Positions 1-8,024 of a DNA stretch of 36,517 nucleotides are shown here, piece after piece (the stretch's first letter is position 1; every line of letters starts with the position of its first letter). The stretch comes from Akkermansia sp. Its GTDB lineage: Bacteria; Verrucomicrobiota; Verrucomicrobiia; Verrucomicrobiales; Akkermansiaceae. The position numbers and the translations under genes are program-made. Location: assembly GCA_022787425.1 (NCBI GenBank), contig JALFWB010000045.1, forward strand, positions 1 through 36,517. The letters run 5' to 3'. A model generated the notes under the pieces. It was not told the origin of the DNA. It saw only the letters and a list, made by a program, of their open reading frames with translations, and did not search any database.

Positions 1-69
1 ACATAGCCCGGGGTGAGCTCTGCAAATCCGGGGATATTCAGCGACGGGGAATTATTCATGCTTGGCATG
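1..69 (-). CDS. N-terminal fragment of an unidentified protein, possibly a transposase
   Basis: An ATG at 67-69 on the minus strand opens a frame that stays open to the window edge. The 23 visible residues begin MPSMNNSPSLNIPGF. The frame sits just inside the sequence that interrupts the MBOAT gene and reads away from it, as an IS transposase would. I do not recognise the family, and there is no Shine-Dalgarno sequence. The nearby promoter would give an almost leaderless transcript. Confidence 0.35.
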
Positions 70-74
70 GAGTA

Positions 75-102
75 ATTATATCATAATGGCAATTTTTGTC
101 GA
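75..102 (-). promoter_or_regulatory. Sigma-70-type promoter inside the interrupting element
   Basis: On the minus strand, TCGACA (97-102) is followed after 16 nt by a perfect TATAAT (75-80). Transcription would start at about 68-69, at the ATG of the leftward frame, giving a leaderless message. Confidence 0.45.
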
Positions 103-1070
103 GACTTAATTATAAAGGACGACTTATTGGAAGTCCCCATAATATTGAGGGCCCAACGCTTAGTGCGACTGCCGCCGAGAGGAAAATAAATGTAGTCCGT
201 AAACCATCCCGTCAGAGAGGTGTGCCATCGCCGCCAAAAATCCCGGATATTACTTGCCGTGTAGGGAGCCAAGAAGTTCATGCGCAGGGTAATACCCATG
301 CAGCGGGCCATACCGTATGCCGTCAGTCCATAGCCGGCAAAGTCGAAGTAAATACGGAATGCAAACGTAACGTTATTCATCCATATCTGCCAAGCGGATC
401 CCCAACAATAATTATGCCAAAAACTAAAAGCGAGAGAATCCGCCAGAACCATCTTGAAAAAGAGGCCCAAGATCATATAGCGGACCCCCGTGTTCATGTT
501 TCCTTCCTCAAAACGCAACTCCATAGCACGAACCTGCGGCAGGAGTTCGGCGCGTCGCTCAATCGGCCCGCACACAATCTGGGGGAAATAGGCAGAAAAG
601 TTCATGTAATCCAGCCACCCGGGCATCTGCTCACTGCGGCAGAGTGTGTCCACACAAAATCCGATAAGCTGAAAGGTATAAAACGAAATGCCGACCGGAA
701 TTACGAGATCACGAAACGTATCCCAATTTCTCTCGGGAAGCAAGTTGCTACCGAGAAAATACCCATACTTATAATAGAGCAAGGGCAGTAAAAGAAGCGG
801 AATCAAACAACAGAGAAAAACCCTGCGCCCAACCTTCTCAAAGCGCACCCCTATGCGGCAACCGAGATAACCTAGTTGGCTCACCCCGAGAAACACCAAG
901 ACTGTCTCCGGACTGACCATACACAATAGGGAGACGCTCAACACCAGCATCAGCCACCGATGAAAACACCGCTTTGCCTCAGGCCGCCGCACAAAAACAG
1001 CATCACCGACCGCCAGCACAAAAAGCGCAGGCAGTAATGCTATCCAAAAGACAATGTTTGTAAAATCCAT
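81..1070 (-). pseudogene. MBOAT (AlgI-type) O-acyltransferase, 3' end lost
   Basis: The protein is a multi-pass membrane O-acyltransferase of the MBOAT family (AlgI/DltB type), which moves acetyl or other acyl groups across the membrane onto extracellular polysaccharide. Hydrophobic segments run from the N-terminus. The family signatures are present: IPVGISFYTFQ at about 126-136, the IVCGPIERR segment, and NIRDFWRRWHTSLTGWFTDYIYFPLGG near the end, followed by the last native residues RWALNIM. Intact AlgI proteins have about 450-500 residues and carry the catalytic His in the part missing here. The last 20 or so residues to the stop are foreign sequence. The gene diverges from the carboxypeptidase gene and has its own promoter. 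It is AT-richer than the backbone. An inactive product is likely. Confidence 0.8.
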
Positions 1071-1110
1071 CCGCTTCGCTTATGAAAGGAGACAAACTCG
1101 CCGTCGTGCC

Positions 1111-1139
1111 ATTGTAGCGAAACGCCCATGGCTTGTCAA
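1111..1139 (-). promoter_or_regulatory. Promoter of the MBOAT gene
   Basis: On the minus strand a perfect TTGACA (1134-1139) and TACAAT (1111-1116) are separated by 17 nt. The MBOAT start codon lies about 40 nt downstream. Confidence 0.65.
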
Positions 1140-1221
1140 GCACAAGATAATCCTAAGCACAAAAAACAAGAGCGGCCCACCGGACTCCCGCGTTCTGTTC
1201 CGGGCATGGCAAACTTTAGGC

Positions 1222-1249
1222 TTGCGCATTTTCAATTCGTGCGTATAAT
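1222..1249 (+). promoter_or_regulatory. Promoter of the D,D-carboxypeptidase gene, leaderless start
   Basis: TTGCGC (1222-1227) and a perfect TATAAT (1244-1249) are spaced by 16 nt. The chosen ATG is at 1257, only 7 nt after the -10 box, so the transcript should begin at or next to the start codon. Confidence 0.6.
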
Positions 1250-1256
1250 GCCGCGC

Positions 1257-2195
1257 ATGAAGATTTTTGCAAAAATGGTCGCACTCTGCGCCATGGTCAT
1301 GCTGGGCTCGTGCGTACAGGGGCAGGGCAATTACCCGCCTTACAACAGGAGGGGCAACGTGACCACCGTGCACCGCAGGGCTCCCATTCCCGGAGCGGCC
1401 ACGCGCACACCTACTATTGCCGGCGGATTGGCTCCGGCGCGCCCGGCAGCCCCGTCATCCCGCCCGGCGCCGGCGCCCGGATGCAGTGCCGTGTATGTGA
1501 TGGATGCTCTGACCGGACGTGCTCTCTATGCCTACAATGCCAACGAGCGGAGGCAGGTAGCCAGCACCCAAAAAATCATCACGGCTCTTTGTGTCTGCGA
1601 TTCCGGAAATCTGGATAAAATCATAACCGTACAAGCTGCGGAATGCAAGGAGCCCCCGATTAAATTGGGCATGAAACCCGGGCAGCAGTACCGCAAACGC
1701 GACCTGCTCAAGGCCATGCTCACCAGCAGTTTCAACGATGCAGCGGCCTGCTTGGCCCGAGATACCGCCGGAAGCATCCAAGCCTTTGCCGCTCGCATGA
1801 ACGCACGCGCCAAGCGCATGGGCATGACGGACAGTCACTTTGTTAACGCCAATGGTTTGCCTGCGGACCAATACTCTACGGCACGGGACATGGCACGGGC
1901 GGCGTTCTACGCCTACCGCAATCCCATTATCCGCAGTTATATTAACATACCGGAGTACACCATGACGAAGGCGGATGGCACAATTCGCACCGTTCGTTCC
2001 ACCAACAAGCTGCTCCGACTCTACCCATGGGTACAGGGAATGAAAACCGGCTACACCAACAAGGCGGGCAAGTGCCTCATCTCCTGCGGTTCGGCTAACG
2101 GACGTGCCGTCATTGTGGTGGTTCTGGGCAGCACAAGCTCGAAAATATGGAACGAGTCCCTCAAGTACCTGAAATGGGGGCTTAATATCTCGTAA
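1257..2195 (+). CDS. D-alanyl-D-alanine carboxypeptidase-like lipoprotein (peptidase S11)
   Basis: A 312-residue penicillin-binding-protein-type serine peptidase that trims the terminal D-Ala of peptidoglycan stem peptides in the periplasm. All three S11 motifs are present: SxxK as STQK (S103, K106), SxN as SFN (158-160) and KTG (263-265). The N-terminus is a signal peptide with a lipobox (LGSC, Cys19), so the protein is probably lipid-anchored, followed by a Pro/Ala-rich linker to about residue 75. It lacks the extra C-terminal domain of E. coli DacA. The frame is open further upstream (to 1128), but ATG 1257 is preferred because the signal peptide begins there and the promoter lies immediately before it. 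Confidence 0.88.
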   Translation: MKIFAKMVALCAMVMLGSCVQGQGNYPPYNRRGNVTTVHRRAPIPGAATRTPTIAGGLAPARPAAPSSRPAPAPGCSAVYVMDALTGRALYAYNANERRQVASTQKIITALCVCDSGNLDKIITVQAAECKEPPIKLGMKPGQQYRKRDLLKAMLTSSFNDAAACLARDTAGSIQAFAARMNARAKRMGMTDSHFVNANGLPADQYSTARDMARAAFYAYRNPIIRSYINIPEYTMTKADGTIRTVRSTNKLLRLYPWVQGMKTGYTNKAGKCLISCGSANGRAVIVVVLGSTSSKIWNESLKYLKWGLNIS

Positions 2196-2266
2196 TCTCC
2201 GCAGAAAGGCACGTTTTTTGCTTCCATTCTCGCTCAAAGTAGTGTAGGATAGGGAACGCACCACCG

Positions 2267-3139
2267 ATGGCAGAGAACGCAAACAGACGCAGAAAGAGGA
2301 AGCGCAGCCTCGCAGACGGCAAGACTCCGTGGGGGTCTCTGCTCCGCAAGGATGAGCCGGAGCGCGCTGCCTTGGCGGAACTGCCGCGTTGCGTCTATTT
2401 CTTCGGCCGAGACGAAACAGAGGAGGTGGCTGAGGGGGAGCAACCCGGAGGGGGGCTGTTGCTGCGTTTTTGGAGGCGGCTTAATTTGGTTTCCCTCGGG
2501 GCAACGTTGACCTTCATCACATTTATCTTTTGCCTGCTCCTGTTCTGCTGCCGCATGTGGATACCCTGCGACTTGTCCGACATATCGGGTTACACCGACA
2601 ACGGAAGCAGCCGAGATCTGGCGGCTGCGCTTCAGGCGGCAAACGGCGCAGAGATTTCTTTCACAGAGGCGGAAATCAACCGTTACCTCAGGGATACCTG
2701 CCTGCCGAGGCAAACGGGTATTCTCTCCATTTTCGCCGATACACACGGCATTGCGCTGCGCATTCATGACGGCTATGCAGAGCTGATTGTGGATAGGACG
2801 GTGGGTGCTAACCTACACCAAACGACCTCTGTATATTTCACTTTTTCTGTTGTCAATGTTCAGGGGCGGCCGAAACTGCAGGTCAGCTATGAGGGGGGAC
2901 CGAGGCTCTTGGGCAAAATCCCCTGTGGCGGCCGCATAGGCAAGGTCCGCATACCCAAACGGTTCATGGAGACCATGCAACCGGCTCTCGATACCCTTCT
3001 TAACTGCTACCGGACGGTCACCGCTACCATGCAGGAGCACGTCTACCTCCCGCGTTTTGTGAAAGGCACCGCCGGGCAGGAGAGCCGTGTATTTCTCGTA
3101 CCGGCTTCCCTTTCTCAACAACACAACAAAGTACCATGA
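2267..3139 (+). CDS. Single-pass membrane protein of unknown function
   Basis: 290 residues, not recognised. A basic N-terminus (RRRKRKR) and a cytoplasmic stretch of about 75 residues are followed by one strong membrane helix (about 76-97), then an extracytoplasmic domain of about 190 residues. That domain begins with a segment that reads like a pilot or export-type helix (SFTEAEINRYLRD) and then appears rich in beta strands. It is the first gene of a unit: its stop overlaps the next start in an ATGA arrangement, and the LpxL/GT9 fusion follows. This suggests a role in envelope or LPS assembly, which is inference from context only. Confidence 0.75.
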   Translation: MAENANRRRKRKRSLADGKTPWGSLLRKDEPERAALAELPRCVYFFGRDETEEVAEGEQPGGGLLLRFWRRLNLVSLGATLTFITFIFCLLLFCCRMWIPCDLSDISGYTDNGSSRDLAAALQAANGAEISFTEAEINRYLRDTCLPRQTGILSIFADTHGIALRIHDGYAELIVDRTVGANLHQTTSVYFTFSVVNVQGRPKLQVSYEGGPRLLGKIPCGGRIGKVRIPKRFMETMQPALDTLLNCYRTVTATMQEHVYLPRFVKGTAGQESRVFLVPASLSQQHNKVP

Positions 3140-3537
3140 CAAAGAACATTATCATTGCCGCAGCTCTGGCCGTCGGTTCTCTTTCATTCAGTTCCTGCGT
3201 CTGGCAGATCGTCACCTCTACCATGGTGCGCCCGGAATACCCGGGTACGCGTCCGCCGCACGTTATCGCCGATGTCAGTGGCAAGCCGGCCTCCAACAAA
3301 TGGATTTCAGTGAATCCGGATGACCTTCCCCCGCCCAGCAGCTTCAGTCCGCACAAAATCGACACGGCCCCGGATGGCACCCCCTACGGCGAGGCCAGCC
3401 GCTACAGTGACATCGTGCTCTCTCCGCATGCGCCGTACTACCTGCTGGATTGTCGCGGTTGCCGCCCCGGAGATCGTGTGTGGGATCCCTACACGCGCAA
3501 GCCGTTTACCATGCCCCGCGCCTACACGTTTAACTAA
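3136..3537 (+). CDS. Small putative lipoprotein of unknown function
   Basis: 133 residues. A signal peptide ends in a lipobox-like SFSSC (Cys21), so membrane anchoring by lipid is likely. The mature part is Pro-rich and polar, with a short motif near the end (DCRGCRPGDRVWDPYTRKPF) containing two Cys residues. No family recognised. The start overlaps the upstream gene by 4 nt (ATGA), so the two are probably translationally coupled. The LpxL/GT9 gene follows after 9 nt. Confidence 0.75.
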   Translation: MTKNIIIAAALAVGSLSFSSCVWQIVTSTMVRPEYPGTRPPHVIADVSGKPASNKWISVNPDDLPPPSSFSPHKIDTAPDGTPYGEASRYSDIVLSPHAPYYLLDCRGCRPGDRVWDPYTRKPFTMPRAYTFN

Positions 3538-3546
3538 AAACACGCC

Positions 3547-5451
3547 ATGGGAGAAGCAGCAAACACACCTCAGCCGACATTTTGCCAGCGGGTCGGTCTG
3601 TGGGCCTATCGCGCCATGTGCGGCGTACTGCGCCTATGCCCGGTGCCGGTGGTAGCCGGGCTGGGGCGGGCAATCGGGTACGGGGTGTGGCTTGCTGCCG
3701 GCAGCAGACGCCGCATTGTAGAGCGCAACCTGCGCATCTGCGTTGATCCCACTCTGCATCGCGACAAGTTATCATCTATGGTGCGCCGGAATATTGTGCG
3801 CACTTGCATGAATCTGGCCTGCTCGCTCAAGACCGGGGTCCTCACCCACCGCGAGATGATGAACTGTGTCGAGGTTCAGGGTGCGGACTTCTTCCGGGAG
3901 CACGGAATGAACGGGCATACGGTTATCTCCTGCATTCCGCACGCAGGCAACTGGGAGATGCTGGCGCGCATTCGCCCGCTCTTCCCGGAGGTCGAGCACT
4001 TCGGTTCCATGTACCGCCGCATGAGCAACCCTCTGCTGGAGGACTTGGTCTACCGTTCTCGCACTAATTACGGTTGTGAAATGTTCAGCAAGGAGGAGGG
4101 GCTGCGCCCCGTCCTCAAGCTGGCTCGGACAGGTGGGTTACTCGGTGTGTTGAGTGACCAGTATACAGGCGAGGGTCTCATGCTGCCCTATTTCGGCAAA
4201 GTTACGGGTGTCACCTCGCTGCCGGCCTTGCTCTACAAGCGCTGCAAAGGCAAGGGGACTCTCGTTGCCGTTTACTGCCGCAACAACGGCACGGGTAAAT
4301 GGGATGTCGTGCTTGATCACACCATCTCCGTCCCGGAGGGCAAAGCCGAATCAATCCCGGATATCACCATGGCTGTTAATCACGCCTTGGAGGAGGTGCA
4401 GATGGAAAATATCCTGGATGGACTCTGGATGCATCATCGTTGGAAGTACCGGGATGTATTCGGAATAGACGAACAAGACGGATGCGCAGAGGTTCGTGCC
4501 GCGAATACAAAGCTCCCGTTCCGCGTCCTCGTTGCTGTGCCGGAGGAGTTCGAAGAAGCTCTTTGTCTCCTTCCTGCCTTATCCGTTATCAAGGACTCGC
4601 GGCGCGATGCGCAGCTGATCATCGTCTGCCCGTCGGAGCAAAAGGCCTTCTGGCAAAAGCAAACGAATCTTGTCACTCATGTCCTGCCGACGGATGGCCC
4701 TGTTCCCTTGCGGGTGCTCTTGGAGTCCGATGAAATTTACAATGATGGTCCCTTGGATTACCTCTTTATGTTCAGCGATAATGCACGCACGCTGCGTACG
4801 TTGCGAACTCAAGGGCCATTCTACATCTGCGGCTTCGATACCAATCCTCTGTCCGGCAAATTCAATCGTCGCTACGTTTCTATTCACACCGGGCCGCCCC
4901 GCCCGCGCCATGAGGACTATTTGGCGCCGCTGAAGACTATTCATGAACTGAAAACGGAAGCCGCCTTGAATACGCCCGTGCACCTCAGCGGCAATGAGGA
5001 GGACTCTTCTGTCTATCTGGCACCGTATTCCACCCTGGGAACAGCAGATCACTGGCCAGCGGAACGCTGGTTGGAACTCGCTGAACATCTGAAGGACAAA
5101 GCACCCGTGCTGCTGATACTCCGGCGCGATGAGGCGCAGGCTGAGGCAGATTTCGGCACAAAACTCCCGCGTCTCATTCTGGATGATTCTGCCGACCTAG
5201 CGGACCACATCGGCACCCACAGTGTCGTCTACGCCGTGGATGGCGTTTTGGCCCAAGCAGCAGCCCTGCATGGCGCGCAAACCACCATTCTCATGGCCTC
5301 TCGCCTGCCCGCACGTTATACGCCTTTCGGCGAAAATGTGCGGACCGTCTCCTGCCATGCTCCCTGCCACCCCTGCCATTCCAAGTCATGCGATGCCCCT
5401 CATCCCTGCCTTTCTCAGCTCTCTGTGAATGAGGTCTTGGCGACAGAATAG
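3547..5451 (+). CDS. LpxL/HtrB-type acyltransferase fused to a GT9-like (heptosyltransferase) domain
   Basis: 634 residues with two recognisable halves. Residues about 15-310 are a lysophospholipid/lipid A late acyltransferase of the LpxL/HtrB family; the catalytic HX4E motif is HAGNWE (H132, E137). Such enzymes add secondary acyl chains to lipid A precursors at the inner membrane. Residues about 325-634 resemble ADP-heptose:LPS heptosyltransferases (GT9, WaaC/WaaF). They contain the sugar-nucleotide-binding type segment TADHWPAERWLELAEHL and the Cys-rich C-terminal signature seen in that family (CHAPCHPCHSKSC, then HPCL). The acyltransferase family is usually about 300 residues and GT9 about 350, so each half is near full size. 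There is no stop or frameshift between the halves. The GT9 half is more diverged, so its activity is less certain. Confidence 0.82.
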   Translation: MGEAANTPQPTFCQRVGLWAYRAMCGVLRLCPVPVVAGLGRAIGYGVWLAAGSRRRIVERNLRICVDPTLHRDKLSSMVRRNIVRTCMNLACSLKTGVLTHREMMNCVEVQGADFFREHGMNGHTVISCIPHAGNWEMLARIRPLFPEVEHFGSMYRRMSNPLLEDLVYRSRTNYGCEMFSKEEGLRPVLKLARTGGLLGVLSDQYTGEGLMLPYFGKVTGVTSLPALLYKRCKGKGTLVAVYCRNNGTGKWDVVLDHTISVPEGKAESIPDITMAVNHALEEVQMENILDGLWMHHRWKYRDVFGIDEQDGCAEVRAANTKLPFRVLVAVPEEFEEALCLLPALSVIKDSRRDAQLIIVCPSEQKAFWQKQTNLVTHVLPTDGPVPLRVLLESDEIYNDGPLDYLFMFSDNARTLRTLRTQGPFYICGFDTNPLSGKFNRRYVSIHTGPPRPRHEDYLAPLKTIHELKTEAALNTPVHLSGNEEDSSVYLAPYSTLGTADHWPAERWLELAEHLKDKAPVLLILRRDEAQAEADFGTKLPRLILDDSADLADHIGTHSVVYAVDGVLAQAAALHGAQTTILMASRLPARYTPFGENVRTVSCHAPCHPCHSKSCDAPHPCLSQLSVNEVLATE

Positions 5452-5475
5452 CCACCTACTCCGCCATCTGACGCA

Positions 5476-5506
5476 GAGGAGGAACCCAGCACTCCTCCTC
5501 CCTTAT
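5476..5506 (+). terminator. Possible weak terminator after the LpxL/GT9 gene
   Basis: A 7-bp stem (5476-5482 with 5494-5500) around an 11-nt loop is followed by CCTTATT. The U-tract is poor. Confidence 0.3.
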
Positions 5507-5521
5507 TCCCCCCACAGCACT

Positions 5522-5602
5522 TCACTCGTCTCTCCCCCGATCGTCGGCACCGAGCTCCTTTAGAAGGCGCACGGTGTCGCTGTGTCCACGCGCCGCAGTG
5601 TG
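5522..5602 (-). pseudogene. Fragment of the ankyrin-repeat gene 3' end
   Basis: Read on the minus strand, this stretch encodes HTAARGHSDTVRLLKELGAD and then a short different tail to a stop at 5522-5524. It matches the last ankyrin repeat of the gene at 8025-8852. The frame stays open a little upstream of 5602, but that part no longer matches the gene. It is a duplicated or left-behind remnant, not a gene. Confidence 0.7.
5541..5602. repeat. 62-bp direct repeat, left copy (partner 8032-8093)
   Basis: Identical to 8032-8093 except at two positions (5591 and 5599) and in the same orientation. The two copies bracket the AT-rich acyltransferase segment. Confidence 0.85.
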
Positions 5603-5760
5603 AATTGCCGATACCGCCCCCTCCACCATTCGCTCTAGGACTTGGTCCTCAACCTATCTCTCTTCACGGACGCCTCAAAATACTTCCCAACTTCCCCAAT
5701 TTATCCACATACTACCTCCGTCTTCCTGATTTCCTTCTATATTCACTCCCCCTTCCCTAT

Positions 5761-5916
5761 GCATTTACAATGCTGTAGTCAAGCCATATGTTCGAAAAAC
5801 CTTGATAAATAAGGGCTCTCCGATTCTGTCTCTTGATTGGCTGAACAAGGGGTGTAGTCGTAAGTCCTTGATACTGAACAACTTATTGAGTTAGGCGCAT
5901 ACAGCATTGTAAATGC
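5761..5916. repeat. Intergenic element with 17-bp perfect terminal inverted repeats
   Basis: GCATTTACAATGCTGTA at 5761-5777 recurs as its exact reverse complement at 5900-5916, with 122 nt between. The left end continues as GTCAAGCC, and the same arrangement occurs at 17641-17812. Size and layout fit an invertible promoter, a MITE-like repeat, or a pair of regulator sites. Confidence 0.7.
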
Positions 5917-5924
5917 TGTACAAT
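5901..5924 (+). promoter_or_regulatory. Palindromic operator-like site next to a TACAAT box
   Basis: ACAGCATT-GTA-AATGCTGT (5901-5919) is a perfect 8-3-8 palindrome. It abuts TACAAT (5919-5924), 12 nt before the ATG at 5937. No -35 box is present at the right distance, so a regulator binding the palindrome could control this start. Confidence 0.4.
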
Positions 5925-5936
5925 GCCAAGGCTAAC

Positions 5937-7940
5937 ATGGATAAAAAGTACGACCATTCAGGCATCATTCGGGGAACATATTATGCGCACATTGATGGAC
6001 TACGAGCGGCGGCCGTTCTTGCAGTACTGTTATTTCACGCTTTTCCCGATGTGTGCAGTGGAGGCTTCATAGGGGTTGACGTATTTTTTGTCATATCCGG
6101 ATACCTGATTACTCAGGGGCTCATACGAGATCTTCGTCAGGGAGAATACAGTGTCGGACGCTTCTATGTAAGGCGTATCCGGCGCATTTTACCCGCATAT
6201 GCCTTCATGCTTATGCTGACCTTGTCTGCAGGCACACTTATCTATTACGGCGACAAACTGCTTTTGCTCACACGCGCGGCACAAGCAGGAACGCTATTCT
6301 ACTCGAACATCTACTTTTTACATCATTCAGGATATTTTGAACCTAATGCCCATGAGAATCCGCTTCTGAATCTATGGTCACTAAGTGTCGAGGAGCAATT
6401 CTATATTTTATTTCCGTTGTTTCTTGCCGGTTTGTATAAATGGTGGAGAAATCGACTGATGCCTGCTCTTTGGTGCATCGCTATTCTCTCTCTGGCAGCG
6501 GCAACTTTTCTCGTGCAAACGGGTCATCCCAATACAGCATTCTACCACCTACCCTTCCGCTCGTGGGAACTCTTGGCCGGGAGCCTGACCGCTATCTACG
6601 GAGTCAGTAAGTCCGTGCACCGCCGTGCATTCATCGCAATCGCGGCCCTAGTTCTGCTCATAATGGCTTATGTTCTGTACTCCTCTGCCACACCTTTCCC
6701 CGGTATTGCTGCCCTACTGCCTGTTCTGTGTGCTGTCGGACTAATTCAATTCGGAAACGCCGGTATAACAAAACATATTCTGGAGTGGGGACCCACCGTA
6801 TTCATCGGTAAAATCTCATATTCACTCTATTTGTTTCACTGGCCGGCCCTCGTATACTGTCACTATCTGCTCAATGGGGTGTGGTCAAAGACGACATCTT
6901 CCTCTATCGCTCTTCTCCTTGCCTTCATTCTCAGCATCATATCCTGGCGGTGGGTGGAAATGCCATTTCGTCTCACAAAATGGGCACCGAAGCACTATTT
7001 CATCTTTGCATCGACATGCTTACTTGTTCTTCTTGCCGGAACTCTGGTATCAAGGAGGATATACAGGTATGAAACAATGCACAACCCTATTTTGACAGAA
7101 AAATACTGGAACGGAAATCCCCCCTCTCTCTACCCGGACCCGAAGTGGGAGGAGTGCGAAAATCTCACCCCTAATTCATTGTCTGTACTGGGGAAAGACA
7201 GCACTCCTACTTATCTACTCTGGGGAGACTCCCACGCAATGGCCATATCACCCGGCTTTCATGATTTCTCAGAGAAGAACGATATCAATGGGTTATACAT
7301 AAATCGCAAACATGTTCTGCTCAATCAGAGCTATACAGAGATGTATGGGAACAATGCAGCATGGCTAGAGGATGTATTTCAGTGGCTCAGAATGCATCCG
7401 GAATTGAAAACTGTCATCCTATGTAATCGTTGGGCTGTCCGAGCCAAAGGAAATGCAAATGAAATCCCCGGTAGCTCTGTACGCTATATACGACATGATG
7501 GCAAGGGAGAAACGACGGAGGAAGTCTTCCGATTAGGCATCACGGAATTGTGCAAACGATTGCAGAGCATGAATAGACAGGTAATCATCTTGGCCGATGT
7601 TCCCGAACAGGGATACGATATTCCCTCTGCCTACAATCGTTGCTATCTTCTCAGGCAGAGAAAAGCCGATATTCGTTCCATCCCCCTCAGCGAGTACTCA
7701 GAACGACAAAGTGAGGTAATACGATGTTTCCGAGAGCTCGAAAGGAAAGGGCTTGCGCGCGTCCTTTGGACTAACGACATCTTTTACCCTCAAGGGGAAC
7801 CTATCGAGTTGGATATCAACGGGCATTGCCTCTATGTGGACGATGATCACCTCAGCCCCACCGGAGCCCGCTTCGTGGTTCAACACTGGGAGAAGGAGCT
7901 CATTAAGCTACTCTCTAATCCCAAGGAGCCCCAGCAATAA
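5937..7940 (+). CDS. OafA/YrhL-type O-acyltransferase with C-terminal SGNH domain
   Basis: 667 residues. Residues about 14-365 are an acyltransferase-3 membrane domain of about ten helices. The conserved HIDGLRAAAVLAVLLFHAFPD segment (catalytic-type His34), GVDVFFVISGYLIT, RRIRRILPAY and SLSVEEQFYILFP are all present. Residues about 420-667 form an SGNH hydrolase-like domain with GDSH (430-433) and a C-terminal D-x-x-H (D635, H638). Proteins of this build acetylate O-antigen or other surface glycans, the SGNH domain acting outside the cytoplasmic membrane. ATG 5937 is preferred over the upstream ATG 5913 because 5913 lies inside the inverted repeat. Base composition is clearly AT-richer than the neighbours, which suggests acquisition by transfer. 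Confidence 0.88.
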   Translation: MDKKYDHSGIIRGTYYAHIDGLRAAAVLAVLLFHAFPDVCSGGFIGVDVFFVISGYLITQGLIRDLRQGEYSVGRFYVRRIRRILPAYAFMLMLTLSAGTLIYYGDKLLLLTRAAQAGTLFYSNIYFLHHSGYFEPNAHENPLLNLWSLSVEEQFYILFPLFLAGLYKWWRNRLMPALWCIAILSLAAATFLVQTGHPNTAFYHLPFRSWELLAGSLTAIYGVSKSVHRRAFIAIAALVLLIMAYVLYSSATPFPGIAALLPVLCAVGLIQFGNAGITKHILEWGPTVFIGKISYSLYLFHWPALVYCHYLLNGVWSKTTSSSIALLLAFILSIISWRWVEMPFRLTKWAPKHYFIFASTCLLVLLAGTLVSRRIYRYETMHNPILTEKYWNGNPPSLYPDPKWEECENLTPNSLSVLGKDSTPTYLLWGDSHAMAISPGFHDFSEKNDINGLYINRKHVLLNQSYTEMYGNNAAWLEDVFQWLRMHPELKTVILCNRWAVRAKGNANEIPGSSVRYIRHDGKGETTEEVFRLGITELCKRLQSMNRQVIILADVPEQGYDIPSAYNRCYLLRQRKADIRSIPLSEYSERQSEVIRCFRELERKGLARVLWTNDIFYPQGEPIELDINGHCLYVDDDHLSPTGARFVVQHWEKELIKLLSNPKEPQQ

Positions 7941-8024
7941 TCGTGTGGTAATCTCGCCCAAAAGGCCACTGATGCCAAGGAGGATTCCTATCCTCAAGGA
8001 CTACCCTCGCCACATCATTCGTGC

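Larger units (their letters stand above)
1..137 (-). mobile_element. Edge of a probable insertion sequence that cuts the MBOAT gene
   Basis: The minus-strand MBOAT reading frame is normal up to the residues ALNIM (about position 138) and then continues as an unrelated short tail to a stop at 81. The sequence left of 138 is AT-rich, has a small perfect hairpin at its edge (121-135, GACTT-5 nt-AAGTC), a good promoter and the start of a new reading frame heading off the window. This is what an IS end inside a gene looks like. The family is not identifiable from so little sequence, and the other end lies outside the window. Confidence 0.5.
5603..5936. other. AT-rich intergenic region upstream of the OafA-type gene
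   Basis: No gene seen. It contains the decayed edge of the ankyrin fragment, a pyrimidine-rich stretch (about 5650-5760) and the inverted-repeat-bounded element at 5761-5916. No convincing -35/-10 pair is visible in the present orientation, apart from a TACAAT at 5919-5924 just before the start codon. Confidence 0.6.
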
